A DNA stretch of 64,000 nucleotides from Bradyrhizobium sp. 190. Lineage in GTDB: Bacteria; Pseudomonadota; Alphaproteobacteria; Rhizobiales; Xanthobacteraceae. The first letter of the stretch is position 1, and each line of letters starts with the position of its first letter. The position numbers and the translations under genes are program-made. The stretch spans positions 248,001-312,000 of the forward strand of contig NZ_JADPJL010000062.1 in the NCBI RefSeq assembly GCF_023073415.1. Direction: 5' to 3'. Below are positions 53,366 through 60,974 of this stretch, one piece after another. The notes below the pieces were generated by a model. That model was not told where the DNA came from. It saw only the letters and a list, made by a program, of their open reading frames with translations, and made no database searches.

Positions 53366-54954
53366 GCGAATAGCCCGTGCACGAACCATCTGACCGGAAC
53401 GGCCTCGCCTTCCGCATCTGCCGGTTCGCTCTCATAGAGCCCATCGCGAAAGATCCAGAAGCGCAAGCCGGCGTCATCCTCGATGCGAAAATAATCCCGC
53501 GTCGGGCCATCGCCGTTCTGTTTCCACCATTCCATGGCGATCCGTTCGGGTCCTTCCACCCGCACCACCGCGTGCGTCACGCGGCGCCAGGTGAACTGAT
53601 GCGGCGGGCCGTCGGGCACGGCTGCAAACGGCACTTTGATCGGCTCCGGCTTGTCGAACAGGCGCAACGGCCGTAGCGGCGGTTCGCTTTCGATGCGCTC
53701 CGGCCATGCCGCCTGTGCCGCGGCGGCCAGATGATGCTGCGCTGCTACGGCCAACACGGCGCTTTCAGGGATGTGGGTATCCTGCGGCAGGTGCACGACG
53801 ACGCGCTTGCCCCCGATGCGCGCGGCGATGCGGTCGATCAGTGCGGCCAGTTCGTCATTGTCATGGATGTTGGCGTCGAGATCGCGCTGCTGCTGGACCA
53901 CGATCTCGGTGCGGCTGGCGGACAGGCGAATGAGATCGAAGCCGAAGCCGGGATCGAGGGGGTCGTTGAGCGCATCGAGCCGCTCGCGGAACAGGCGGTC
54001 GATCATATCAGCTTTCGTCACCGGACGGCCGGTATCGACTGCAATTGTGCGCACCGCGCCGTCGGTACGAAAAAAACTTGCTTCCAGCCGCCGCGCGCCC
54101 TTGCCCTGCTTGTCCATCGCCGTGACCAGCATGCTGGCCAGCGCGGACAGGTTCATCGCGATCACGGTGTCGGTGGCGACCGGATCGGGAAAGCGTTTCT
54201 CGACGATGTAATCCGGCAGCGGTTTGCGCGGGCTGATCGGCGCATCGCCCTGCCCCAGCGCCTGTTCCAATAGCGTCGTAAAGCCTGCGCCGAATCGCGC
54301 GGTGATTTCGTGGCGGCCGCGGGAGACGACGTCGCCGATGGTTTTCAGGCCGGCACGGCGCAGGCCACCGGTGATGGGGTCACCGGCGCCGAGCGCAGAT
54401 ACCGGCAGCGGACTGACGGCCGCGGCTTCCTCACCATCGGCAATGATCTTTCCGGAAGCCTGGCGCGTCAGCGTCCGGGCGCAGATTGAGGTGCTCGCGA
54501 TCGCGGCGCTGACGGCAAAGCCGCGCCGGCTAAATGCACCGCTCACGATCTGCAGCAGCGCGCGCTCGCCGCCGAACAGATGGGCGCAGCCGGTGATGTC
54601 GAGATAGAGCCCATGCGGCGGATCGAGCGCCACCAATGGGGTGAAGCGGTCGCACCAGTCGGCGATGTCTTCGAGCGTCTTGCGGTCGGCGATCTCGTCG
54701 GCATCGAACACGGTCAATTCGGGGCAGATCGCGCGAGCATTGGCGAGCGGCAGGCCGATCGACAGGCCGGCGCGAACGGCCAGATCATCGAGCGCGTAAA
54801 TCAGAATGGCGTTGTGCTGCTTGGCGACGACGACGCTGGGTGTTTTATCCAGCGCGTCGCCGTTCTGTAAAAGCTTGCGCTTGATGCGGTCGATGGGCAG
54901 GCGTGGCAGCCACAGGCTGAGGATACGCCGCCGGTTCACTGAAGAGGCACTCAT
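53362..54954 (-). CDS. imuB: ImuB, catalytically inactive Y-family polymerase homologue
   Basis: Mutasome hub that brings DnaE2 to the beta clamp. The 530 residues begin with the Y-family N-terminus (NRRRILSLWLPRLPIDRIKR), contain the palm/finger-like SLPLANARAICPELTVFDAD region and HhH-like part, and end in a C-terminal extension (about 370-530). PLRLFDKP (about 440) is a plausible beta-clamp-binding motif. The catalytic acidic residues of active Y-family enzymes are not evident in the first strand. The start chosen is ATG 54954, 110 bases inside the imuA 3' end; the open frame further upstream is a shadow of imuA. Confidence 0.92.
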   Translation of the reverse strand: MSASSVNRRRILSLWLPRLPIDRIKRKLLQNGDALDKTPSVVVAKQHNAILIYALDDLAVRAGLSIGLPLANARAICPELTVFDADEIADRKTLEDIADWCDRFTPLVALDPPHGLYLDITGCAHLFGGERALLQIVSGAFSRRGFAVSAAIASTSICARTLTRQASGKIIADGEEAAAVSPLPVSALGAGDPITGGLRRAGLKTIGDVVSRGRHEITARFGAGFTTLLEQALGQGDAPISPRKPLPDYIVEKRFPDPVATDTVIAMNLSALASMLVTAMDKQGKGARRLEASFFRTDGAVRTIAVDTGRPVTKADMIDRLFRERLDALNDPLDPGFGFDLIRLSASRTEIVVQQQRDLDANIHDNDELAALIDRIAARIGGKRVVVHLPQDTHIPESAVLAVAAQHHLAAAAQAAWPERIESEPPLRPLRLFDKPEPIKVPFAAVPDGPPHQFTWRRVTHAVVRVEGPERIAMEWWKQNGDGPTRDYFRIEDDAGLRFWIFRDGLYESEPADAEGEAVPVRWFVHGLFA

Positions 54955-55639
54955 CACATTTCCATTCCATGATCCACCGGCCGACCGGGCCATGACGGTT
55001 ACGAACGAGCTGCGCGTCGAACACGGGCGCGCCCCAGGCGTGCCAAGGGACTGACGGCGGCGAATGCGCCGCGCGCACGATCCATCTGGTTTCCGCGGTC
55101 GAGGGCCGCGGCTCCGCAGCCACCCGCAGCAGTAGCGCAGTGACGCCGGAGGCTTGCGCGGCCAGCGTGAGCTTGCGGCTGGCGACGAGATCGAGCTGGC
55201 GCGCCTGCCCCCAGACTTCCAGCACGACGGCGCCGAGCGCATCGCAGGCCAGCGCGTCGGCAGCGGTCCGCAATGCGGCGTCGGTGTCAGGCGCGCGTAC
55301 CGTCACGAGCAGCCGCGGATCGAGACCCAGCTCGCACAGCCCGCTCATCGACAGCGCGCCGGATTCAATTTCCGAAAAATCCTGCCGCACCCAGACCAGC
55401 GGCCGGCGCGGCGACACCCTTCCCGCCAGCCCTGCGATGAAGCCCGTTGCCGCCGCGCTCTGATGGCCCTCGGCGAACACTTCGTGCACCACTGCTGCCG
55501 CAAGCCCACCGCACAGCACAGCATCCGCTGCCGCATGGCCGAGCGCGACCTTGTTGAGATCATGCGCATCGCCATGCGCTTCGAGCCGTTGGATGCTCCC
55601 GCGCAAATTCGCAAGCGTGCTTGTGCGTGCGGTGCTCAT
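54845..55639 (-). CDS. imuA: ImuA, SulA/RecA-like mutasome protein
   Basis: First gene of the imuA-imuB-dnaE2 operon, 264 residues. ImuA proteins are RecA-like, though lacking a clear Walker A here. Visible parts are STLANLRGSIQRLEAHG, AAAVVHEVFAEGHQSAAATGF (RecA-fold N-terminal strand-helix), RPLVWVRQDF, and LELWGQ-type strand VVLEVWGQARQLDLVASRKLTLAA. A perfect AAGGAG is six bases before the ATG. A LexA box lies 67-81 bases upstream of the start. Confidence 0.9.
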   Translation of the reverse strand: MSTARTSTLANLRGSIQRLEAHGDAHDLNKVALGHAAADAVLCGGLAAAVVHEVFAEGHQSAAATGFIAGLAGRVSPRRPLVWVRQDFSEIESGALSMSGLCELGLDPRLLVTVRAPDTDAALRTAADALACDALGAVVLEVWGQARQLDLVASRKLTLAAQASGVTALLLRVAAEPRPSTAETRWIVRAAHSPPSVPWHAWGAPVFDAQLVRNRHGPVGRWIMEWKCDECLFSEPAAYPQPVAATPAHRPHQAQAFTERRRAG

Positions 55640-55705
55640 GCGCCGCTCCTTAAGGAAATTTGGCCTTACCGCTTCTTCCCGAGTGAACCCGCGGCTGGCT
55701 CATTT

Positions 55706-55720
55706 GTTCATGATATGTTC
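55706..55720. promoter_or_regulatory. LexA (SOS) operator, GTTC-N7-GTTC
   Basis: GTTC at 55706 and GTTC at 55717 are separated by exactly seven bases, the alphaproteobacterial LexA box. It lies in the 163-base gap between imuA (minus) and the radical SAM gene (plus), 67-81 bases upstream of the imuA start and 83-97 bases upstream of the SAM gene start. A TAATAT sequence (55721-55726) overlapping it could be a -10 element for the plus-strand genes. Confidence 0.85.
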
Positions 55721-55802
55721 TAATATAAAGCTAACCGGCCCGGCAGAGTCAATCGGGATCGACACTTTCGCGATTCACGAATGGAATCAAAGGGATTCAA
55801 CG

Positions 55803-57041
55803 ATGGATGTGCAACGTAAGCTGGAAATCCTGGCGGATGCCGCGAAATACGATGCTTCCTGCGCTTCCTCCGGCACAGAGAAGCGGGATTCCAGCGACGG
55901 CAAGGGCCTTGGCTCGACCGCGCCCGGCATGGGCATCTGCCATTCCTACGCGCCGGACGGACGCTGCATCTCGCTGTTGAAGGTGCTGCTTACCAACGCC
56001 TGCAATTACGATTGCTTATATTGCGTCAACCGCACTTCTTCGAACGTGCCGCGGGCGCGCTTCACGGTCGACGAGGTGGTGAAGCTGACGATCGACTTCT
56101 ATCGCCGCAACTACATCGAGGGATTGTTTCTCTCCTCCGGCATCATTCGCAGCGCCGACTACACCATGGAGCAGGTGGTGAGCGTCGCGCGCAAACTGCG
56201 CGAGGAGCATTACTTCCGCGGCTACATTCATCTCAAGACCATCCCTGAGGCCGACGATGCGCTGATCGCGGAAGCCGGCAAATATGCCGACCGCCTCAGC
56301 ATCAATATCGAAATGCCCTTGGAAAAGAGCCTCGCCAAATTCGCTCCGGAAAAGGACGTGCGGGCGATCCGCCGCACCATGGGCCGGCTGCGCTTGAAGC
56401 TCGATGAGGCAAAGGAGAATGGCGAGATCGCGACAAAAGCAAAGCCACCGCGATTTGCGCCAGCCGGCCAGAGCACGCAGATGATCATCGGCGCTGACAC
56501 CGCCAGCGACAAAACCATCCTCGATACCAGCGCCAATCTCTACGGCTCCTACCGTCTCAAGCGCGTCTATTATTCGGCCTTCAGTCCGATCCCGGACGCC
56601 AGCCGCGCGCTGCCGCTGGTCCCGCCCCCGCTCCTTCGCGAGCACCGGCTCTATCAGGCCGACTGGCTGATGCGGTTTTACGGCTTTGACGCTGGCGAGA
56701 TCGTCGACGAGGCCAAAGGCATGCTGCCGCTCGACATCGACCCGAAACTGACCTGGGCGCTGCGCCACCGCGACCGCTTTCCGCTCGTTGTTTCGACCGC
56801 CAGCCGCGAAGAGCTGTTGCGGGTTCCCGGCTTCGGCACCAAGGCAGTCGACCGTATCATCGCCACGCGCCGCCTGACGTCGATCCGCGTCGCCGACCTG
56901 GCGCGGTTGCATATCCCACAGAAGAAGGCGCTGCCGTTCATCGTGCTCAGCGATCACCGGCCATCGCCGCATCTGCTCGATGGCGCGGAGCTGACGGAGC
57001 GGTTCAAACCGAAGACGACGCAGTTGGGATTTGGGTTCTGA
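55803..57041 (+). CDS. Putative DNA modification/repair radical SAM protein (UDG-linked)
   Basis: A 412-residue radical SAM enzyme of the kind described by TIGR03916, a family named for its link to UDG genes. The cluster-binding CxxxCxxC is CNYDCLYC (Cys67, 71, 74). YIEGLFLSSGIIRSADYTMEQVV is the GGE-like region. A C-terminal helix-hairpin-helix (REELLRVPGFGTKAVDRII, about 334-353) suggests DNA binding. The ATG at 55803 opens the frame at MDVQRKLEIL; the longer frame includes the SOS region. Its substrate is not known. UdgX follows after a family D repeat. Confidence 0.88.
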   Translation: MDVQRKLEILADAAKYDASCASSGTEKRDSSDGKGLGSTAPGMGICHSYAPDGRCISLLKVLLTNACNYDCLYCVNRTSSNVPRARFTVDEVVKLTIDFYRRNYIEGLFLSSGIIRSADYTMEQVVSVARKLREEHYFRGYIHLKTIPEADDALIAEAGKYADRLSINIEMPLEKSLAKFAPEKDVRAIRRTMGRLRLKLDEAKENGEIATKAKPPRFAPAGQSTQMIIGADTASDKTILDTSANLYGSYRLKRVYYSAFSPIPDASRALPLVPPPLLREHRLYQADWLMRFYGFDAGEIVDEAKGMLPLDIDPKLTWALRHRDRFPLVVSTASREELLRVPGFGTKAVDRIIATRRLTSIRVADLARLHIPQKKALPFIVLSDHRPSPHLLDGAELTERFKPKTTQLGFGF

Positions 57042-57051
57042 ACCCACAGCT

Positions 57052-57126
57052 GTCATTGCGAGCGAAGTAAAGCAATCCATCGCGCCGCGAAGAAAGAATG
57101 GATTGCTTCGCTACGCTCGCAATGAC
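57052..57126. repeat. Dispersed palindromic repeat, family D (copy 2)
   Basis: Ends GTCATTGCGAGCGAAG and CGCTCGCAATGAC with inner AGCAATCCAT/ATGGATTGCT. It sits between the radical SAM and UdgX genes, so it is within their likely transcript. Confidence 0.9.
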
Positions 57127-57140
57127 GAGGAGGAGAGAAA

Positions 57141-58598
57141 ATGAATTTCATCACCCTCGACAGCGAAACCGATTTCGACGGCTGGCGCAAAGCCGCCCGC
57201 GCGCTGGCACTGAACGATGTGAAACCTTCCAACGTAACATGGCGCGTGGCGGGCGATGCGCCCGAACTGTTCGAGCCGACGGCCGCGCCGCTGGAGCCAC
57301 CACCCGGCACGTTCAACGTACCGGCTAAATTCGTTGAACTGGCTGAAATTGCGATCCTGCACCGCAACCCCGAGCGGTTCGCCCTGCTCTATCGTCTGCT
57401 GTGGCGGCTGCGCAGCAACCACGATCTGCTCGACATCGCGACCGATCCCGATGTGGCTGAAGTCGCCGCCATGGCCAAGGCCGTGCGCCGCGAAGAGCAC
57501 AAGATGCACGCCTTTGTCCGCTTCCGCGAAGTCGGCCGCGAGCAGACATCGCACTTCGTCGCGTGGTTCGAGCCGGAGCACCACATCGTCGAACTGGCCG
57601 CGCCGTTCTTCGCGCGCCGTTTCGCCGACATGCCCTGGTCGATCCTGACGCCGGACGCCTGCGCGCATTGGGACGGCCATGCCGTCTCGATCACGCCGGG
57701 CGTCAGCCAAAGCGAAGCTCCGACCGCGGATCGGCTGGAGGAAACCTGGCGGCGCTACTACGCCAGCATTTTCAATCCCGCCCGGCTGAAAGTGCTGGCC
57801 ATGCATAAGGAGATGCCCCGGAAATACTGGCGGAACCTGCCGGAGGCCTCGATGATTAAACCCCTGATCGAAGACGCCGGACGTACCGCAAGCGCGATGA
57901 TCGCGAACCCGGCGACGGAGCCGCACAAGCCTCAAAAGCGGCTGGAACCGGCCAAGGTAAACGACCAGGCAAGCGAAATGGCCCGCAAACACGCCGACGA
58001 TATCGAGACGCTGCGCGAGGAAGCCGCCGGTTGCCGCGCCTGCCCGCTCTGGAAAGACGCCACGCAGACCGTATTCGGCGAAGGCCAGCAAACGGCGCGG
58101 ATCATGCTGGTCGGCGAGCAGCCCGGCGACAAGGAAGATCTCGCCGGCAAGCCGTTCGTCGGGCCTGCGGGGCAAATGCTCGACCGCGCTTTGGAAGAAG
58201 CCGGGATCGACCGCCGCAAGGTCTACGTCACCAATGCGGTCAAGCATTTCAAGTTCGTGCCGCGCGGCAAGATCCGCCTGCACCAGAAGCCGAACACGCC
58301 GGAGATCAAGGCGTGCCGGCAATGGTACGAACGTGAACTGGCCGCGATCAAACCCGACCTTGTGGTGGCAATGGGCGCCACCGCGGCGCAAAGCGTGTTC
58401 GGGAAAATTACGCCGATCAACAAGAACCGGGGCCGCCCGATCGATCTCGACGACGGCACCAGGGCGCTGGTGACGGTGCACCCGTCCTATCTGTTGCGAT
58501 TGCCCGATGCCGATGCCAAGGCACGGGAATACCGGCGCTTCGTCGAGGACCTCAAAATCGCCGCTGACGCGCTGCGAAAATCAGCACGTGCGGCCTGA
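57141..58598 (+). CDS. udgX: DUF4130-UdgX fusion: uracil-DNA glycosylase family protein
   Basis: A 485-residue two-part protein. Residues about 85-245 are the DUF4130 domain (TIGR03915 type). Residues about 285-480 are a UDG superfamily 4/5-like domain of the UdgX group: CRACPLW with two Fe-S cysteines, VGEQPGDKEDLAGKPFVGPAG, and the K-I-R-L-H loop followed by QKPNTPEIKACRQW, whose His is the residue that forms a covalent bond to abasic deoxyribose in characterised UdgX. A third cluster cysteine is in KACRQW. Strong GGAGGAG upstream of the ATG. Such proteins trap uracil in DNA covalently; the role of DUF4130 is unknown. Confidence 0.9.
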   Translation: MNFITLDSETDFDGWRKAARALALNDVKPSNVTWRVAGDAPELFEPTAAPLEPPPGTFNVPAKFVELAEIAILHRNPERFALLYRLLWRLRSNHDLLDIATDPDVAEVAAMAKAVRREEHKMHAFVRFREVGREQTSHFVAWFEPEHHIVELAAPFFARRFADMPWSILTPDACAHWDGHAVSITPGVSQSEAPTADRLEETWRRYYASIFNPARLKVLAMHKEMPRKYWRNLPEASMIKPLIEDAGRTASAMIANPATEPHKPQKRLEPAKVNDQASEMARKHADDIETLREEAAGCRACPLWKDATQTVFGEGQQTARIMLVGEQPGDKEDLAGKPFVGPAGQMLDRALEEAGIDRRKVYVTNAVKHFKFVPRGKIRLHQKPNTPEIKACRQWYERELAAIKPDLVVAMGATAAQSVFGKITPINKNRGRPIDLDDGTRALVTVHPSYLLRLPDADAKAREYRRFVEDLKIAADALRKSARAA

Positions 58599-58648
58599 AT
58601 TTCGCCAATCCGGCAGTCGCAATTTCTGGTGAAATATAACGGGAAAAA

Positions 58649-58677
58649 TTGACAATCCGATTCACAACCATTAATTG
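58649..58677 (+). promoter_or_regulatory. Candidate sigma-70 promoter
   Basis: TTGACA at 58649, a 17-base spacer and TAATTG at 58672. The -35 box is perfect and the -10 is weak. It would drive the small ORF or a non-coding RNA at 58709-58900. Confidence 0.35.
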
Positions 58678-58708
58678 ATTAAGAACACAATCGCATTCTC
58701 AAGGGAAT

Positions 58709-58900
58709 GTGGGACGTCTGGTCACGCCAGGACGCTCCCATACGGTCGACGCGCTGCGCGGTACCCCTTCAGCCCCGGCGCCGTGCAGCGCGCGACCACT
58801 CTTCCTCCTGCCTTGTGGCGCCGCAGCGCGCGTCGCGCCCGGCGTTTCATCCGCCAGCCCAAACAAATCCGTCGCAGCGGCAAATAGCGATGCGTTCTAG
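58709..58900 (+). CDS. Possible small ORF (63 residues)
   Basis: Begins with a GTG (GRLVTPGRSHTV) and ends with a TAG where the family F repeat starts. It is Ala/Pro/Ser-rich with Cys at two places, has no recognised domain, and the AAGGG ribosome-binding site is too close to the start codon. The candidate promoter lies 32 bases before it. It may be a chance ORF or an RNA gene. Confidence 0.2.
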   Translation: MGRLVTPGRSHTVDALRGTPSAPAPCSARPLFLLPCGAAARVAPGVSSASPNKSVAAANSDAF

Positions 58901-59003
58901 AGTCTCGTTCCGATGGAATCGGAACGGGACGCGTTTTCTTGACGCGAACCGGCCTCCACCCACGGATCAAGTCCGAGGGCATGCTTCGCTGGAAAACGCT
59001 CTA
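58900..59003. repeat. Dispersed repeat, family F (copy 2)
   Basis: TTCCGATGGAATCGGAACG near the left end, GACGCGTTTTCTTGACGC, and the right end TGGAAAACGCTCTA. Shares these blocks with copy 1 (46861) but has an insertion in the middle. The stop codon of the minus-strand VOC gene falls in the repeat's last bases. Confidence 0.85.
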
Positions 59004-59471
59004 ACCCCTCGCCGCGGCCTCCAGTTCTGCAATGTCGAACTTGACCATCTTCAGCATGGCCTCCGCGACGCGCCTGGCCTTGTCGCGGTCGGGATCATTC
59101 ATCAATTCACCGAGCCGTCTGGGCGCGATCTGCCAGGAGAGACCCCAGCGATCCCTTAGCCAGCCGCATTGCTCGATCTTGCCGCCCTCCTTCAAGGCAT
59201 CCCACAGACGGTCGATCTCGGCCTGCGTGTCGCATTCGACCATGATCGAAAAGCTGTGGTTGAACGGATCGAGGGGGCCAGCCTCAATCGCCATATAGCG
59301 CTGGTCGCCCAGGGTGAAGGCTGCGATCTTGACGCTGCCCGCGGGACCACTCGGGCTCTCGGCAGGCAGGGACGAAACCCAGTCGACCGATGAGCCGCGG
59401 ACGAGCGAGGTGTAGAAACCGATCGCGGCCTCCATGTCCTTCTCGAACCAGAGATGCTGCGTGACCTTCAT
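59001..59471 (-). CDS. VOC-superfamily protein (PhnB/3-demethylubiquinone methyltransferase-like)
   Basis: A 156-residue protein with the two-repeat VOC (glyoxalase/bleomycin resistance) fold. It begins KVTQHLWFEKDMEAAIGFYTSLV, contains FTLGDQRYMAIEAGPLDPFNHSFSIMVECDTQAEIDRLWDALKEGG and CGWLRDRWGLSWQI, which is the PhnB-type pattern. No metal ligands typical of glyoxalase I are all present. Its stop is formed inside the family F repeat. Function unknown. Confidence 0.87.
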   Translation of the reverse strand: MKVTQHLWFEKDMEAAIGFYTSLVRGSSVDWVSSLPAESPSGPAGSVKIAAFTLGDQRYMAIEAGPLDPFNHSFSIMVECDTQAEIDRLWDALKEGGKIEQCGWLRDRWGLSWQIAPRRLGELMNDPDRDKARRVAEAMLKMVKFDIAELEAAARG

Positions 59472-59816
59472 CGGTGCGGCCTCCTTTATCTGATATTCGG
59501 CCGCACGCGCGCGGCCGCTTCTGTACCAAGGACGGATGGAGGAGGCCGGCGCCCGACAGCGCGATTAAATTTTTGTAACGGACGATCAACCCCTGAACCA
59601 ACAAACTGGTTCAAGCGGCATCACTTCACCTCTCCAGCAGCCATGTGCTGTCATCCGGCGTCGCCGGCACGATGGCGGCCAACGGCTCGGGCCTGCAGAT
59701 GGCGGACGCCGGAACCAAACTCCGGCCTTCTGCTTTCCGCAGGGTACCCTGACCGATGATTACGGCAGGGCATCGATGTCCCACGCGAACCCAACGCTAT
59801 GCAGCCGGAGCCCGCC
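59472..59816. other. Intergenic region
   Basis: About 345 bases between the VOC gene (minus) and the PPK2 gene (plus), hence a divergent promoter region. It contains GGCCGC/GCGGCC self-complementary sequence near 59500, but no clear regulatory element or gene. Confidence 0.4.
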
Positions 59817-60743
59817 ATGACCAAACTACCCCTGAATGGCACGACGCCGATCCAGGACCGCATTCAGGCGGAAATGCTGGATAGTTTCGATGAGGAACTG
59901 GAACTAGAAATCGACGACGATCGCCTCGATGCGCTGACCAATGAATTTGCCGACCATACGGCACAGGAGACGATCGATCGGCGCGTCTACTTCAAGGAAT
60001 TGTTCCGTCTGCAGGGTGAACTGGTAAAATTGCAGACTTGGGTGCAGCACCACAAGCTCAAGGTGGTGGTGATTTTCGAGGGGCGCGATTCCGCCGGCAA
60101 GGGCGGCGTCATCAAGCGCATCACCCAAAGACTCAATCCGCGGGTCTGCCACGTCGCGGCGCTTCCGGCGCCGAACGAGCGTGAGCGCACGCAATGGTAT
60201 TTCCAGCGTTACGTTCCGTATTTGCCGGCCGGCGGCGAGATCGTGCTGTTCGACCGTAGCTGGTACAACCGCGCTGGCGTCGAGCGGGTGATGGGCTTCT
60301 GCACTGAAGACGAGGTCGAAGAATTCTTCCGGTCGGCGCCGGAATTCGAGCGTATGCTCGTGCGCTCCGGAATCATCCTCATCAAGTACTGGTTTTCCAT
60401 CACTGACGAAGAGCAGTATTTGCGCTTCACGATGCGGATCCACGATCCGCTCAAGCAGTGGAAGCTCAGCCCGATGGATGTGGAATCGCGCAGCCGCTGG
60501 GAGCAATACACCAAGGCCAAGGAAGCAATGCTGGAGCGTACCCACATTCCGGAAGCTCCCTGGTACCTGGTCGAAGCCGACGACAAGAAGAAGGCACGGC
60601 TGAACTGCATTGCGCATCTGCTCGAGCAAATTCCCCACCAGGAAATCAAGCGCGAGCCGGTGGTACTGCCGCCGCGGGTTCGCAACCCGGAATATAGCCG
60701 CGGGCCGATTCCACCCGAAATGTACGTGCCGGAGCGCTATTGA
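59817..60743 (+). CDS. ppk2: Polyphosphate kinase 2 (PPK2)
   Basis: Transfers phosphate between polyphosphate and nucleotides. The 308 residues carry Walker A FEGRDSAGKGG, the RQ/QRYVPYLPAGGEIVLFDRSWYNRAGVE segment with Walker B and lid residues, and MDVESRSRWEQYTKAKE. The single-domain length fits PPK2 class I; nucleotide preference cannot be read from sequence. GGAG lies six bases before ATG 59817. An earlier in-frame ATG at 59799 is less likely. The last 30 residues are Pro-rich (RNPEYSRGPIPPEMYVPERY). Confidence 0.93.
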   Translation: MTKLPLNGTTPIQDRIQAEMLDSFDEELELEIDDDRLDALTNEFADHTAQETIDRRVYFKELFRLQGELVKLQTWVQHHKLKVVVIFEGRDSAGKGGVIKRITQRLNPRVCHVAALPAPNERERTQWYFQRYVPYLPAGGEIVLFDRSWYNRAGVERVMGFCTEDEVEEFFRSAPEFERMLVRSGIILIKYWFSITDEEQYLRFTMRIHDPLKQWKLSPMDVESRSRWEQYTKAKEAMLERTHIPEAPWYLVEADDKKKARLNCIAHLLEQIPHQEIKREPVVLPPRVRNPEYSRGPIPPEMYVPERY

Positions 60744-60880
60744 GCGGCGGACTGCGCGCGCCGGGGATACGGCTTGATGACACACGGCTGCGCATTTCCG
60801 GATGCCGCTGGAAATCTCGATCGCGACGTCAGATATTGAAGACGAGGCATCTACCCGCATTTCAAGTCGCGGTTGAGCGA

Positions 60881-60917
60881 CAAAAAAATGAAGGCCCGCA
60901 CTCGAGATACGGGCCTT
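60881..60917 (-). terminator. Intrinsic terminator for the M20 amidohydrolase gene
   Basis: The stem AAGGCCCG (60891-60898) / CGGGCCTT (60910-60917) has an 11-base loop. Read on the minus strand it is followed by CATTTTTTTG. It lies 58 bases past the amidohydrolase stop at 60975. As the hairpin is symmetric, it may also stop ppk2 transcripts from the other side, though no T-run follows there. Confidence 0.75.
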
Positions 60918-60974
60918 CCTTGATGTGACCTCGCACTTCATGTGCGATCGAAGTTGAAGTGGCGTTGTGCGCTT

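Noticed and set aside
53362-55242. 626-codon version of ImuB
   Set aside because: The first 96 codons are antisense-like Arg/Ser-rich sequence in the imuA gene; homology begins only at the ATG at 54954.
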